Shown here in pieces: positions 46,930-57,641 of a stretch of 64,000 nt of DNA (the first letter of the stretch is position 1; the number at the start of each line of letters is the position of its first letter). The translations under genes were made by a program, and so were the position numbers. Source of the DNA: Elmis aenea. Lineage: Eukaryota; Arthropoda; Insecta; Coleoptera; Elmidae. The DNA lies in NCBI GenBank assembly GCA_947652605.1, contig OX393576.1, positions 57,760,966 to 57,824,965 on the forward strand, written 5' to 3'. Below the pieces are notes generated by a model. The model saw only the letters and a list, made by a program, of their open reading frames with translations, searched no databases and had not been told where the DNA came from.

Positions 46930-47579
46930 AGGTGCGTTCGGAACGTACGCTCTTTTTGCTTTATTTGCTCTTTTTTGCTCCACAGCGTTCGGGACGCGAC
47001 TTTGGAGTAAAAAAGATCGCTCTGAAGGGCGTTCGGGACTGCATAAGTGGAGTAAACAAATTTGCACCACCTCTGAAGCTATGGCAAGCTGAGCTCGCGA
47101 AAGAAGACATGCGCATTACGGATTGTCTACGTTTGAATTCTTTGAATTGCCAGGTACAGCATAAGAATAAGATACAGTTAACATCCAGGCTTCGTGTTAT
47201 TGTGTTGCATTAGTTAACAACAATTTCTTGTGAACAGTAAATAACTTTCGATGTAATTCCCTATTATTAAAACAACATTTTGGGAAGTTAAATGGTTTCA
47301 TATCATGACATTTTACATAAATTTTATAACCAAATAATCTAACAAATTCGAAGCAATACAATTTGTTGCTTGTTTTACTTACAATGATGTCTGATTAGAC
47401 CGGTCTACAACAAAATAGTGAGGTTACCTTTATATTTAAAATATCCGCTGATTTTCTGCACTCATACGTCCCGAACGCACAAGATTTACTCTTGGAGGCT
47501 CTGAGACCACGTGATTACAGTCTTACTCCAATCCTGTCCAATCCACTCCAATCTGGGAGCGTGCGTCCCGAACGCACCT
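46930..47579. mobile_element. TIR element AGGTGCGTTCGG, 650 bp
   Basis: Left AGGTGCGTTCGGAACGTACG and complement of right AGGTGCGTTCGGGACGCACG are near-identical over 23 bp. GCGTTCGGGAC recurs inside at about 46984 and 47029. ATT occurs on both outer sides (46927-46929, 47580-47582), a likely 3-bp target as in Harbinger-type elements. The 93-codon frame at 46932 lies in the TIR and is not a gene. Confidence 0.85.
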
Positions 47580-47582
47580 ATT

Positions 47583-49184
47583 GATGGTGTACATTATCGT
47601 TAAACAAATCGAGTTGAGTTTTTCACCTGAGCGCAAATAAAATGCGCAAATTTCATTTAAATATGTGTCAATCATGTTAAAAATTTGGTAAATTTAATAT
47701 GGCGGTTCGCAAGTCAAAATATGCTGTCCATGAATATCAAAACTTATCGTATCGTTGTTAATAATTTAACGGAGACCCAAAGATTGCTTGGAAGAAAAAA
47801 AAACAAGAATATGAATGGGCTTTAAAACTCATCACAAACATTTAAATTCCACCTCTGAATTACCAAAAGGACAAAATAAGCATTCCAAAGATGTTTTTAT
47901 ATAAATGTGAACTCCATTAGGTACTTTACATACTATGAGATATCTTTACTCTAAATAACTGAATATTCGAATAATTGGACTTTTTTAGTAATAATGTTAA
48001 TGTAGTTATAACCGGTATTAACGTTTATTTAATTTTGTTTCATGAAAACGAAAACCAAATTTTTCGGGTTTAATCGAAAGCACGAAAATTAAATTTTTCA
48101 AACGTTCCAATCAGAAACACACGAAATATTTTTCGTTTTTAGTCCCCGGTTTGCATATTTTAGCTTCATATTAGTATGTATACTACGCTAGGCATGTAAA
48201 AATGTATAGGATTCCATAATGTTTAAAAAACTATGAAAAAATTACATGGTTAAAAAAAACAAAAATGCAAAATTCAAAGCTATAATGTGCAGGAAATTTT
48301 AAAGTTATTTTCGTTTCGAATTTATTTTATTTTATATGCGAACGTCACAATACGTGTTTTCTTAACTTTGCTGCACAGAATTGGGGCAATATTAGCAAAA
48401 AGTACTTTCACGAAGTAGGATTAGAAGTTTTCGATTTTAAAATGATATCTTTGCGCGCCACGCTAGTGAGAAGCGCAAATTCTGCATAAGCAAAATATTT
48501 CCAGGTTTATGTTAAACGTTCAAAATTCTATACAAAATCCTGCTACTTTAAACTTCTTTCGCGTCAACATAACACGAAATGAAGTTCCCTATTTGAATAT
48601 AAATTTTTCTAGCTCTTATTTCAGAGTGTATACACAGTTTCCCATAAAACACAAGTTTCAAATAAAAAACCAGAATATTACTGAATGAGCTCGGCAAGAA
48701 TAATGCATTTTGGGTGAGTTTTTCAGTTCTCCTCCCTTTGCATGTTTTCAGCTCGTGACACATGATTAGCGATTGCGGTAACAGAACCTATCACATGACC
48801 AATTCCCGGCAGTTTAATAACACCTACTGCCATCAATTTATTTACTTCAGGCGTGAACTTTATACACTAAATTCAGATATTTTAGCGCAGTCACAGGTTT
48901 CACCAATGTATTTTAACCGGTGTTATTAAATAAGCTTTAAAGATCTAAACTTTAAATATTTTACCTATAAAACAATTGATAAAATAACAAACAAAATTTG
49001 AGTTGCACACAGTAATTGCGTTATGAAACCAGCTAATTACAAGGTTCTGAGAACAGGCACTGCAAATTCATAAATATTAATTTGTTTTTTGAAAATGTAA
49101 TAATTTTAATTAAAAATATTTTCCATGTAGTTCCAATAATTTTTAAACATATATTTAGTTCTTTTAACTTTTAAAAAGTTGTAG
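47583..49184. other. no gene recognised
   Basis: AT-rich 1.6 kb. The minus-strand 71-codon frame at 48548 has no motif. Confidence 0.45.
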
Positions 49185-49395
49185 TATATTACATAACAGC
49201 AGTTGTAAGAAGCATATTACGCGCTAGTAAAATTTCCACGAGTGCGTAATTGCTTTATAACTCGTGTTATGTAGCTTACTTTTTCTACGAATACATAATA
49301 CATGCGATTATAACGGCTTTTTGGCTAATATACACATGTAATTACGTTGATTTGTCAATTTTGACGTACTACTTTGACATTTTTAGATGCTCCAT
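49185..49395 (-). repeat. dispersed repeat, copy 2 (inverted relative to 6290-6485)
   Basis: The complement carries the same landmarks as copy 1: TAATTACATGTGT, GCTACATAACACGAGTTAT, GCAATTACGCACTCGTGG, ATATGCTTCTTACAACTG. Lacks the extra sequence of copy 1. Confidence 0.7.
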
Positions 49396-49669
49396 TTAAA
49401 TAACTGCTAGTACCAGCATGGTTCCATTTAAAAAAATTGACTTTTTGTCAAAAAACCGATTCCGCAACCTCAAAGCCGATTAAAGTAACCTAAATGTCAT
49501 TTAAAATTTACAAAAAAGTTTTTTGGACAATTGTTGACATAATAAAAATCAATTTGTGCAGATCACCCAAAATTAAATTTTGTTTAAAAAAATTTTGAGG
49601 TTATAAAAATTAACCAAAATAGTGCATTTGTATCCAAAATCACTTCCTCTTTCCAAAAATTTAAAAATA

Positions 49670-49860
49670 TACAGGGTGTTCCATTTAAAATAACAAAGTT
49701 GGGGTCATTTCCGTCGAAACAGGAAGTGAAACAATTGTGTGCAACGGCTCAAAAAGTCCGGTTTTTTGCACATACCTATCATATGTCTAAGTTTTCATTT
49801 ATCTAAAATCAAAACTAAAGAAAGAAAAGGGGGTGTACCACACTTCATTTACACCCGGTA
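49670..49860. mobile_element. small MITE (ACAGGGTGTTCC end), 191 bp
   Basis: Left TATACAGGGTGTTCCATTTA, right ACACCCGGTATA, with TA on each side. The left end resembles the monomer ends in the repeat at 37789. Confidence 0.6.
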
Positions 49861-49862
49861 TA

Positions 49863-51408
49863 TAATAAAAGCAACTATTTTTGGGTTATGAATTTAAGCA
49901 TTATAGCAAATGTTGATTAAACCATTTATGCCCTGAACTATTGTTAATTGCCTATTCTTTTAAACTATTTAAAAGTGTTGTTTATTGTCAAATAGCCTAT
50001 ATAATATGGCAGAGTACAAATTTTCCGCATATTGATGCGATATTTTGAAATATTTTTACAGATCTAAACGGCACCTTTTGTTTATTTTGCTATGCAGCAC
50101 AACCACAACAGTTATTTACGTAACAAGATTGGAAAGTGGACTTTACTGGATCTTGGACGGACCGTAGGCGAGTCCTGGAAGCATACGAGTTCAGTAAAGA
50201 CAATTTCCGGGTGTATTAAGTACCATATTTTTTCTGTGTCCGCCAATGACACCAAAATCACTAACGTCACTATCCATAATTAAACAATAACCCAATGAAA
50301 TACTTGTGAAAATTTGCTTGGTGGTATAGTGACGCTTGTTTGAGAGCGCAAATCCACAAAACAACTCATCACAATGGCAACCACTTACTTTCCACTCTAG
50401 GCCGGTAAACACTACTTATCGCCTTAACAACCTGGTACTTTCTGACCTAGGCTAGTAAACATGTATTTTCCAGTTTAAAACTTGAACGGAAACAACTGAT
50501 TTGCTGGACGGACACCGAAAAATAATAGTATTTCAATCATGCTGGTGTCTATTAACAAAAGAAAAACGTCCAGAGAATCACTGTTTTCACTGTAAAGTAA
50601 AGGGACAGTCAATTATTTTATTTTAGCATTTTCAACATAGCTTATTCACCATCAACCTGAACATCACTGACTTGCATGAAGAGTCCTTAGCAACCCTTCT
50701 AAAATTAAGAGAGAAAAAAGTTTAAAAAAACAATAGTTTTGAATTTAAGAATGGCATGCACATAACGAATAGTTTTTTTGACGAAAAGTGAATAAAATAA
50801 TTGCTGTACTCCATTTCCACTATGTTATTTACTAGTAATATGAGTTATAAAATAGATGGCTTACAATTTTTACACTGACAACAAATATCTAAGTGAAAAA
50901 GTTTCTAGTTAAGTATTTTAGCGCCAAAAGACCAATTTCGATCTCAATAAAATGTTTTTATTGGAAAGGTGCTCAGTCAGAGCAGTCGTTTTAAAAAGGA
51001 AAATTAAAATGGGCGGAATTTTAAGGAGTCATATATAAACCATCAACACGTCTCAACATTTCATTTAGAAGGAAAATCGTCACCAAAGACAATAGAGCAG
51101 TGATAAGGTCCTCTCTAGTTGTAATAAAGCAGTGGAACATCCTCTCAAACCACGCCCTTAATCTGTGAAGCAGGGCCTTTTAACCGCTTACAGACGTGGG
51201 ATGTTCGTAATGGCTTTTTCTCCAAATCTAAGACGCACTTACAATACATTTTAATAACAGATTAGCTGAATATAAAGGATAATTTATTTTATGGGAATAT
51301 GAAGTAATTTTTAATATTTGACCAACTTCTCGAGTTAAATGTAAAAATCAAAAATTAACAGCCCGTTATTGCGCTTTTAGGCCTTCCACATTAAGTTACG
51401 TTTATAAT
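49863..51408. other. no gene recognised; isolated TATA-like sequence
   Basis: Frames at 50092 and 50191 are short and without motifs. CATATATAAACC at about 51030 could be a TATA box, but no following exon was found. A TTCCACTCTAGGCCGGTAAA / TGACCTAGGCTAGTAAAC near-repeat lies at 50392-50460. Confidence 0.4.
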
Positions 51409-52576
51409 CAGGGTTGATAAAAATCATGATTTTTTTAAAACAATAAAAAAAATCGATTTATTTGATTTAAATCAGATTTTTTTGATTTAAATCAAATGTA
51501 CTATTTTATCGAATTTAGTGACATATTCACATGCTATTTCTGTTTTGTGCTAATATATTTAATAACCAATAAATTTAATTCAGTGGTGAATTTTTGTCAA
51601 AATGAAAAATTAAATATAATGATTAAGAATTTTGAAAAAATCAGTGCTAAATAGTAATGTTTAATTAGTTATATACAGGGTGAGTCATTAGTACGGGATC
51701 GGTCGATTTTGGCTAAACGGCTTGAGATATAAAGTTGATTAAAACGCTATTTCATACAGTTTTTTCTTCCGAACACGATAAAAATATTTTCAAATATGCA
51801 GGGTGAGTCATCTCTCTGGAACTAATAGCAACTTTTATATTTCAAATACAACACCCAATTTTTTATTTAATATTTTTGACCGCCTTAATTTTAGCTTTCC
51901 ATCAATATAAAATACTACAGGTTTTTATAAGGCGTCGTAAAAAAAAATAATTTTCTAAATTTTTCAAGGTTTTAAGTCTTTATTTAAAAAATTCTCCTGA
52001 AGTTATTTTGAAGTACAGAGTTGTAATTTGGTATGGACATGCAGAAAAAAATTCTCTGTTCGCTCGATATGAAAAAATTTGAATGACACACACAGGGGTG
52101 TTTATAAATAGGTGGCAACTTCCATGATTTTCAAAAGCACGTAACTCAATTTTTTCAAATCGCGAGGCGAGGATTATAGTGGTGTAACTGCACATTTCTA
52201 AATTTTACAGCAGCGCATATTTAAAATTGCGTTATTGGAAAACTAATTAAAATACTTGTTACAAGTTCATTTAATATAACATCAGCTAGAATACAACGTA
52301 ACTTATTCATATAGTACATTTAATTGGTTTAAAAAAATACATATTTGGTTGAATTTTTTTTTTATATGAAAATCAAAAATTCAGATAGAACATTTTGACG
52401 AAAATATATGTTTGTAATACCAATTATTTATTCTATCTGCATTAAATTCAACTAAAAATTACTCATTCTTGAGTTACAAACCTATCAAAATAAGTATAAA
52501 CATAAAATATTATTTCAAAATACATATAACATATAATGAATTAGGTATTCTTATACGATTACATAAAAAATTCTTA

Positions 52577-54858
52577 CTATTTATTTTTATTATTTTTATA
52601 TAATTTCTTCAGAAGTTTTTCATCTTTGTACTCAAAAAATAAGGTCTTTATGAAGGTGGCGTCAATTTCTGGCATGTATTTAAATAATTTATAGAGGTGA
52701 ACAACTTTGTCTATTTGTAAAAGGCACTTAACAGGGGTTGCACAAATCTTCACCGAGGGTAATGTGTGAGAAATGCTTGTTGATGTGCTGTGTTGTCTTG
52801 TTTCTTTGAACAATGCACCAAGCAAAAATTCAGTTTGATCATCAGAATAGTCAAGTTTATAATAGACAATATATGGATGTTTAGATAAATATTTTAATTG
52901 TTTTACCGAATTGTATGGTACACTTTTGAAGTGTAACGTCTCAGTACTTTTTTGGTATTCCCAAAAGTCTTTTCTTTGCATTTGTAAGATTTTAAGAGGC
53001 TTCTTTTTATTAACGATTTTCAGTGCTCTAACAAGTCCAAGGGGACTAAAAATGTCCATGACCGATATTTTTTTTTCTATCTGTGAGTGTATGTTATCCA
53101 CTTCTTGAATGGCGCTGTGTCCAGGTTCTGAAAACCTTTGTATAATTTCATTTATGTTTGTGTGTGTTTCGATAAATTTTTTAATCGCGAAACTCATTAT
53201 GGAATTTCGGTTTTGTGGTACGCATGAGTCTGACCAAAGGATAATTTTGGTAATCGTAGGAATATCTTTCACAACTTTTTCCAAGATTTTAATGACAGCG
53301 GATGCGAGGTCATTACCTTTTCTTCCTTGCATTCCTTCGCACCAAATAGCGCAGTATCCTGTTTTATTTAAGTTGCAATGAGCAGTCATATTATATGTAT
53401 TGAGCTTTTTACTGTAAAAAAAACAAGAAATTCCTGATCTAGGTAACGCGAATACATTTTCCATATCAAAACTTATTATTGCTGTTCTGGGGTCCATATT
53501 TTTGCGGTCGTTTTCCCGGAGTTGATAACACATAGTTTTGAAAACTATGTGCTTTTGAAAGGCTTCTGTGCCTTCAGAGTTCTCGTTTTCTGTTTTTTTC
53601 AGACGTTGTTCTTCGCATAAATCACACCTATCAGACTTTGGTTTTAAAAAGCCAATATTGAATTCATAGTTAAATATTTTTCTATAGTAACTTTTTTTCA
53701 CTGGTTCCAAATGTTGTTCCTGGCACCATTCTAAATATAATTCATATAGCCTGAATAAATTTAAAGTAGGTTCAAAATACTCTTTGTTGGTACGTTTTCG
53801 GCAGTAATGTGATTCAATACGAGGTATGCTGTTTATATGGTCCTTTACAGACTCGACCTTTTCATTACAATATTTTTTCTTAATGTGTTTGCCTCGTTGT
53901 AGTTCCTTAGGAGTACCAGTCAATTCTTCCCTTTTAACTTCATGAAAATAGGAGATTCTCCTTTGGCTAATGTCTAAGGTTCCCAAAAAAAAGTTTTTAC
54001 AGACTTTAACTTTTTCGTCGTTCAAGTGAAAAAAATATAAATACGAGTATTTACGCCTGGAATTTTTATTAGATGTAGTTGATCGTTTCTTCAAAATTCT
54101 TTGAGTATTCTTATTGTAAAAATGTTGTTTGAAATCATCAGATAAAAGCCAAAATTTTTGATGGAATATCTCCCTCTGCTGATCAGCAATTAATTTGCTG
54201 CATTTATATTTGCATGATTCTATGCAGTTTTTTTTGGAATAAACTTTTCTTTGGCCACAGAGTCTACCTTTAGAATTAATATATTCTTTTCCGTGCTGAC
54301 GCGATTCTTTCCTTATATTTCTTTTCCATTCCTCTGGGTTCCTTTTCCTTTTTCTTGTTAAGCTACAAACAAAATGTAAAAGAAAAAATTATGCTAAATA
54401 AAGGGAGTATTATTATTACATATTGATATTATTTTAATTTACAATACTACATATATACCTTTTTTTTGGTTCTGAGTTTATTTCTTGTTGATCTATACTT
54501 TCATTCTGACCATCGAAGGCTATTTCGGACTCTGTTTCTGTAGTACTTGTATGGGCCTTTTCCTGCAGCACTAGGTTTTCATCTTCCCCAAAATCGTCTA
54601 TTAAGTTGGGTGATAACTCCAACGAAATAGGTCTCGTTTTGTCAGCAGTGTTGGGAATGTAGTCCGGATCCCGGTCGGAATCATGTCCATTAAAAAAGGG
54701 ATTACTATCGGATTCTTCCTTCTCATAATTTCTGTGAAAGTAAGGTTATATAGGTATTTTACTACCATGCCTTAATACTATATAAAGTTGAATTGAAACT
54801 GATATTGTAAAGTAAAGAACATTTCATTTGAAAAGGGTACTTACTGTTGGTAATCCAT
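52577..54858 (-). CDS. DUF7869-like RNase H-fold protein, candidate transposase (three exons)
   Basis: Minus strand. Exon 1 54858-54845 (ATG, 14 nt), exon 2 54731-54459, exon 3 54362-52577. Introns are GT-AG (CA|GTAAGT...TTTCACAG|A and AAG|GTATAT...TTTGTAG|C) and keep the frame, giving 690 residues. N-terminal acidic region with DSDRDPDYIP. Residues about 97-135 are basic (KRKRNPEEWKRNIRKESR) followed by Cys-rich CIESCKYKC. Then SVKDHINSIPRIESHYCR, and a CxxC (DRCDLC) near 342-345. The RNase H-like part shows FDMENVFALPR (Asp about 395), ILWSDSCVPQNRN (Asp about 474) and PGHSAIQEVDNIHSQIE (Asp about 518). These three well-spaced acids suit a DDE/D active site. From memory these blocks define a multicopy arthropod family of unnamed function. 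TIRs around it support a transposase role, which is inferred and not proven. Confidence 0.83.
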
Positions 54859-55111
54859 ATTATTGTATTATTTGCCGAAAAACTGAAGCACAACGCGCGA
54901 TAACTAGAAGCAATGGCTTTAATACTATATTGTTCTATCTGCAAAAATGATAAAACTTGATTGGCTCAGCACATACACCAACATAGCACCAACAAAACGA
55001 AACAATTGTAGTTAGAACAAAATTGAAGTGTGATTTTGGTGCCAAAAAATTCACTTTAGAAAGAAGGATATCGTTTAGATAGAACAACATAACATTGAAG
55101 AATACGAATTT

Positions 55112-55235
55112 GATGATTTTTGTATTTAAAAAAAAAATGCAGATAGAACAGTATAATCCTCACCTCGCGATTTGATGATTTTTGTATTTTAAAAAAAAAT
55201 GCAGATAGAACAGTATAATCCTCACCTCGCGATTT
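55112..55235. repeat. tandem duplication of the transposon's right end, 62-bp unit
   Basis: GATGATTTTTGTATTT through CACCTCGCGATTT occurs at 55112-55173 and 55174-55235 with one indel/substitution. Each copy contains a complete TIR and one TGCAGATAGAACA motif. Confidence 0.92.
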
Positions 55236-55869
55236 TTCTTTTAATCGTTATTGAAGCAATTAGAGTGCCGTGGAAATCGAAAAAACTGACTGTTCACTTC
55301 GCTAACGTCAAAAACTTGTCATTTATTTTTTGAATTATTGCATTTCCACAATGAATATTACTTTACAAGAGCAAATTGAAATGGTTTATTCACCATTTCG
55401 TGTATTTAATTACTAATACATAGTAATAAAATTTTGTTTTAATATAAATATTATATTGTACTCATATAATCTGTGATTTAAATTGATAATTTTTTTAAAA
55501 AAATCTTTTGATTTAAATCGATGATTTTAAAAAAAAAATCGCTTGATTTAAATCATGATTTAAATCGTGATTTAAATCAATTGATTTAAATCTGCTCAAC
55601 CCTGTTTATAATACACACTTGTGTCACTCTACAAAAATACCCATAATATAGCAATCGTCATGTTAAGCTTAATAGGGTAACTGCTACAGATATTGGCCCC
55701 CTTAAGCAAAACTTCATATTGCAAGTGAGTTAATTAATTAATTATTTATTTATATTAAAATATAAAAATTTAATTGTAGTGTAGACCAATAAGCTTGTTT
55801 TCATATTTAAAATTTGAATTTGTTGTATCATAAATATTTAATGGTAAATTAATATACATCTCAGGTGAT

Positions 55870-57064
55870 ATTTTCTGCATCATGTGTTACATTTTATTAC
55901 AAAATTGTTGCTATTAATATCATAGCAACATATAAAACATAAATCAAATACAACTTTGTTATTTATAAATTAGTTTTGAATATTGTCTTTATTAGATTGT
56001 TCCTCAATCTCTTAGTCAATATCAACAATTTTAAATAAATCTTTGGCGTAAACTTCTTTTTTCTTTTCTTTGGTTGCTTGAATATTTTTACTTTCATCAC
56101 TTAATTTAGTTATTGGTAATTTTCAATTACCACTTATTAGCACTATTTGAACTTTGTTTGATTTTTGTTTAAGTATTTTAGTTTTTTATTATTTTTTATC
56201 TTAATGCTATTGACGGATGCCGCGACAAGAATGACTCAAACCATCCTCTTCTAGATGTATTGTTTCTGAACAAGATTTATCTTTTAGAATCTCCTAGAAA
56301 CCAGGGCTAGAAACCGAAAAAAATTTTGGTTAACGGTTAACCGAATTCAAGAACTTTATTTTTATAACGGTTTTTGTTGAAAAACCGGTTTTTTCCGTAA
56401 AAAACCGGTTTTGAAAAAACCGGTTAATTTAACCGGTTTTTAACATTATTCAGATTTGGAATGCAAAGTATAAAAAGATATTATCTTTTTATAATTTTAT
56501 AATATATGTACAATCAAGCATTCAGTAATTACTTTTGGTAAACTAATCACATTTAATACAGATTTTGTATTTTTTTTAAATAATTTTTATTAAAAAGAGA
56601 TGTTTAAAAAACCGGTTTTCTATTATTTTGGTTAAAGGTTACCTTTTTTTTTGCCTTTAAAAATAACGGTTTCGGTTTCGGTTAAAAATCACAATTTTGG
56701 ACAAAAAATAAAGGTTAACCGGTTTTTTAAACCGGTTTAAAAAACCGGTTTCATGCCCTGCTAGAAACTGTTTAACGGATAGCTTAATATCTTCAAATCG
56801 TTTGGAAAACCCCATTTTTTGGCTTTTTTCTAGCCAGGCCATAATTATTGTAGCTGCTTCGAAATGAGTCAGTACTAAAGAAGGACCATGGCGTTCTTTA
56901 ACAAATTTTTCGGATAGGCGAAACTGCAATGTGGCCCTAAGAACATTATACATCTTCGAGGTTTCTCGTTTAGATATTTCATTTTTCACAGCCTCTAATG
57001 CTTTTTCCATGTCGTTCTTATTGTATTTTCGTTTATAAACACAACCACCTTTTACTTTTGGCAT
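55870..57064 (-). pseudogene. psq-domain (pogo-like) transposase relic with PHD-like finger
   Basis: Starts at 57064. MPKVKGGCVYKRKYNKNDMEKALEAVKN is the start of a psq/pogo helix-turn-helix, followed by the second DNA-binding helix region (ERHGPSLVL, MAWLEKSQKMGFSKRFEDI, SVKQFL). The frame is cut by the MITE at 56760. Beyond the MITE (56301 downward) it resumes with TSRRGWFESFLSRHPSIALR, the usual end of the DNA-binding region. It then jumps within about 100 bp to EVYAKDLFKIVDID and a Cys/His finger (CFIC, CNT-stop-CRKYHLRC), as in the C-terminal PHD-like finger of some insect pogo-type transposases. The DDE catalytic core is missing, and at least five stops occur. A dead copy. Confidence 0.82.
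56302..56760. mobile_element. hAT-type MITE, 459 bp (AACCGG-rich)
   Basis: Ends CAGGGCTAGAAACCG and (complement of right) CAGGGCATGAAACCG match 13/15. CTAGAAAC at 56294-56301 and 56761-56768 is a perfect 8-bp duplication. Many AACCGGTT motifs. It splits the psq-domain frame, and the duplicated bases are part of that frame. A related fragment is at 20205-20300. Confidence 0.94.
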
Positions 57065-57641
57065 TTTCAGGAAATTTACAATTCAAATTTACCGGTAAAA
57101 TTTACACTGTGTATAGTTATTGGCATACAAACTTTAGTCATTGGCCACTGTTAATAACTAAATCTAGGCAGAATCCAGGTGTACTAGCTATAGGCCGCCT
57201 ATGCCAATAACTATAGTTTTTCAGATTTTTATGATGCAATTGTTAGCCACCCTTCAAATAAATCAATTATTGAAACTGTAGCCACAGAATTATGTATTTT
57301 TGTCACTGTATAGTGTAATAAGGTTATAGGGTTTGCAATATTATTACGCCAACCAATAATTAATAATAAAATAAGCAATAAGCTATTCAAAATTGACACT
57401 CTCCTTAAGGTATTCACATTCACTGCGCCATTTCTCCCTTGCGACTGCTACGTGCTCTAGGTAAGTATGGTTTTTGGTGGGTTATTTTTGTTACATTATT
57501 ACAAAAAAAGTTAGTAGTTTTAAACAGAAACGATTAAACTTTGCCAACTAATAAACAGAATCCCCTAAATTTATTTAGAATTCTTATTATATGCGATTAA
57601 ATTTAGAATATGCCAATAACTACATAAAGGCCAATAACTGT

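Larger units (their letters stand above)
52157..55235. mobile_element. complete TIR transposon carrying a DUF7869-like gene
   Basis: Left end AAATCGCGAGGCGAGGATTA (52157-52181 with TAGTG) and complement of right end AAATCGCGAGGTGAGGATTA (55149-55173) match at about 23 of 25 bases. The right end is present twice because 62 bp (55112-55173) are tandemly duplicated (55174-55235). TTC precedes the left end and follows the outer right end, a possible 3-bp target. Six copies of TGCAGATAGAACA (full or 10-11 bp) lie in the terminal 930 bp: 52382, 52431, 54931, 55077, 55138, 55200. They are probable transposase-binding sites. The only gene is at 52577-54858. Everything needed for autonomy appears to be present. 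Confidence 0.85.
51675..55420. mobile_element. remnant of an ACAGGGTGAGTCAT element, split by the nested transposon
   Basis: ACAGGGTGAGTCATTAGTACG at 51674 and a second ACAGGGTGAGTCATCTCTCT at about 51797 are typical ends of a TA-targeting insect element. Beyond the inner transposon, at 55351, a frame starts MNITLQEQIEMVY, like the helix-turn-helix start of proteins in such elements, and soon breaks. No right terminus was identified, so the span is a guess. Confidence 0.3.
51409..55604. mobile_element. hAT-type element, host of the nested transposon
   Basis: Ends CAGGGTTGATAAAAATCATG and (complement of right) CAGGGTTGAGCAGATTTAAA. Both subterminal regions are arrays of TGATTTAAATCA. TTTATAAT at 51401-51408 and 55605-55612 is a perfect 8-bp duplication. 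After removing the element at 52157-55235 it is only about 1.1 kb and has no hAT transposase. Confidence 0.92.
55687..57639. mobile_element. pogo-like DNA transposon, defective, with hAT passenger
   Basis: TA|CAGATATTGGCC at 55685-55698 and GGCCAATAACTG|TA at 57628-57641 give TA-CAG...CTG-TA termini, the pogo/Tigger arrangement. Extra GCCAATAACTA motifs lie inside the right end (57204, 57611). The coding remnant on the minus strand has a psq-type DNA-binding domain. The 459-bp hAT MITE at 56302-56760 is inserted in it. Confidence 0.85.

Noticed and set aside
46932..47213. 93-codon frame
   Set aside because: Begins in a transposon terminal repeat; composition explained by the element.
51030..51100. 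TATA-box and possible promoter
   Set aside because: No exon, donor site or open frame follows within reach; left as a remark only.
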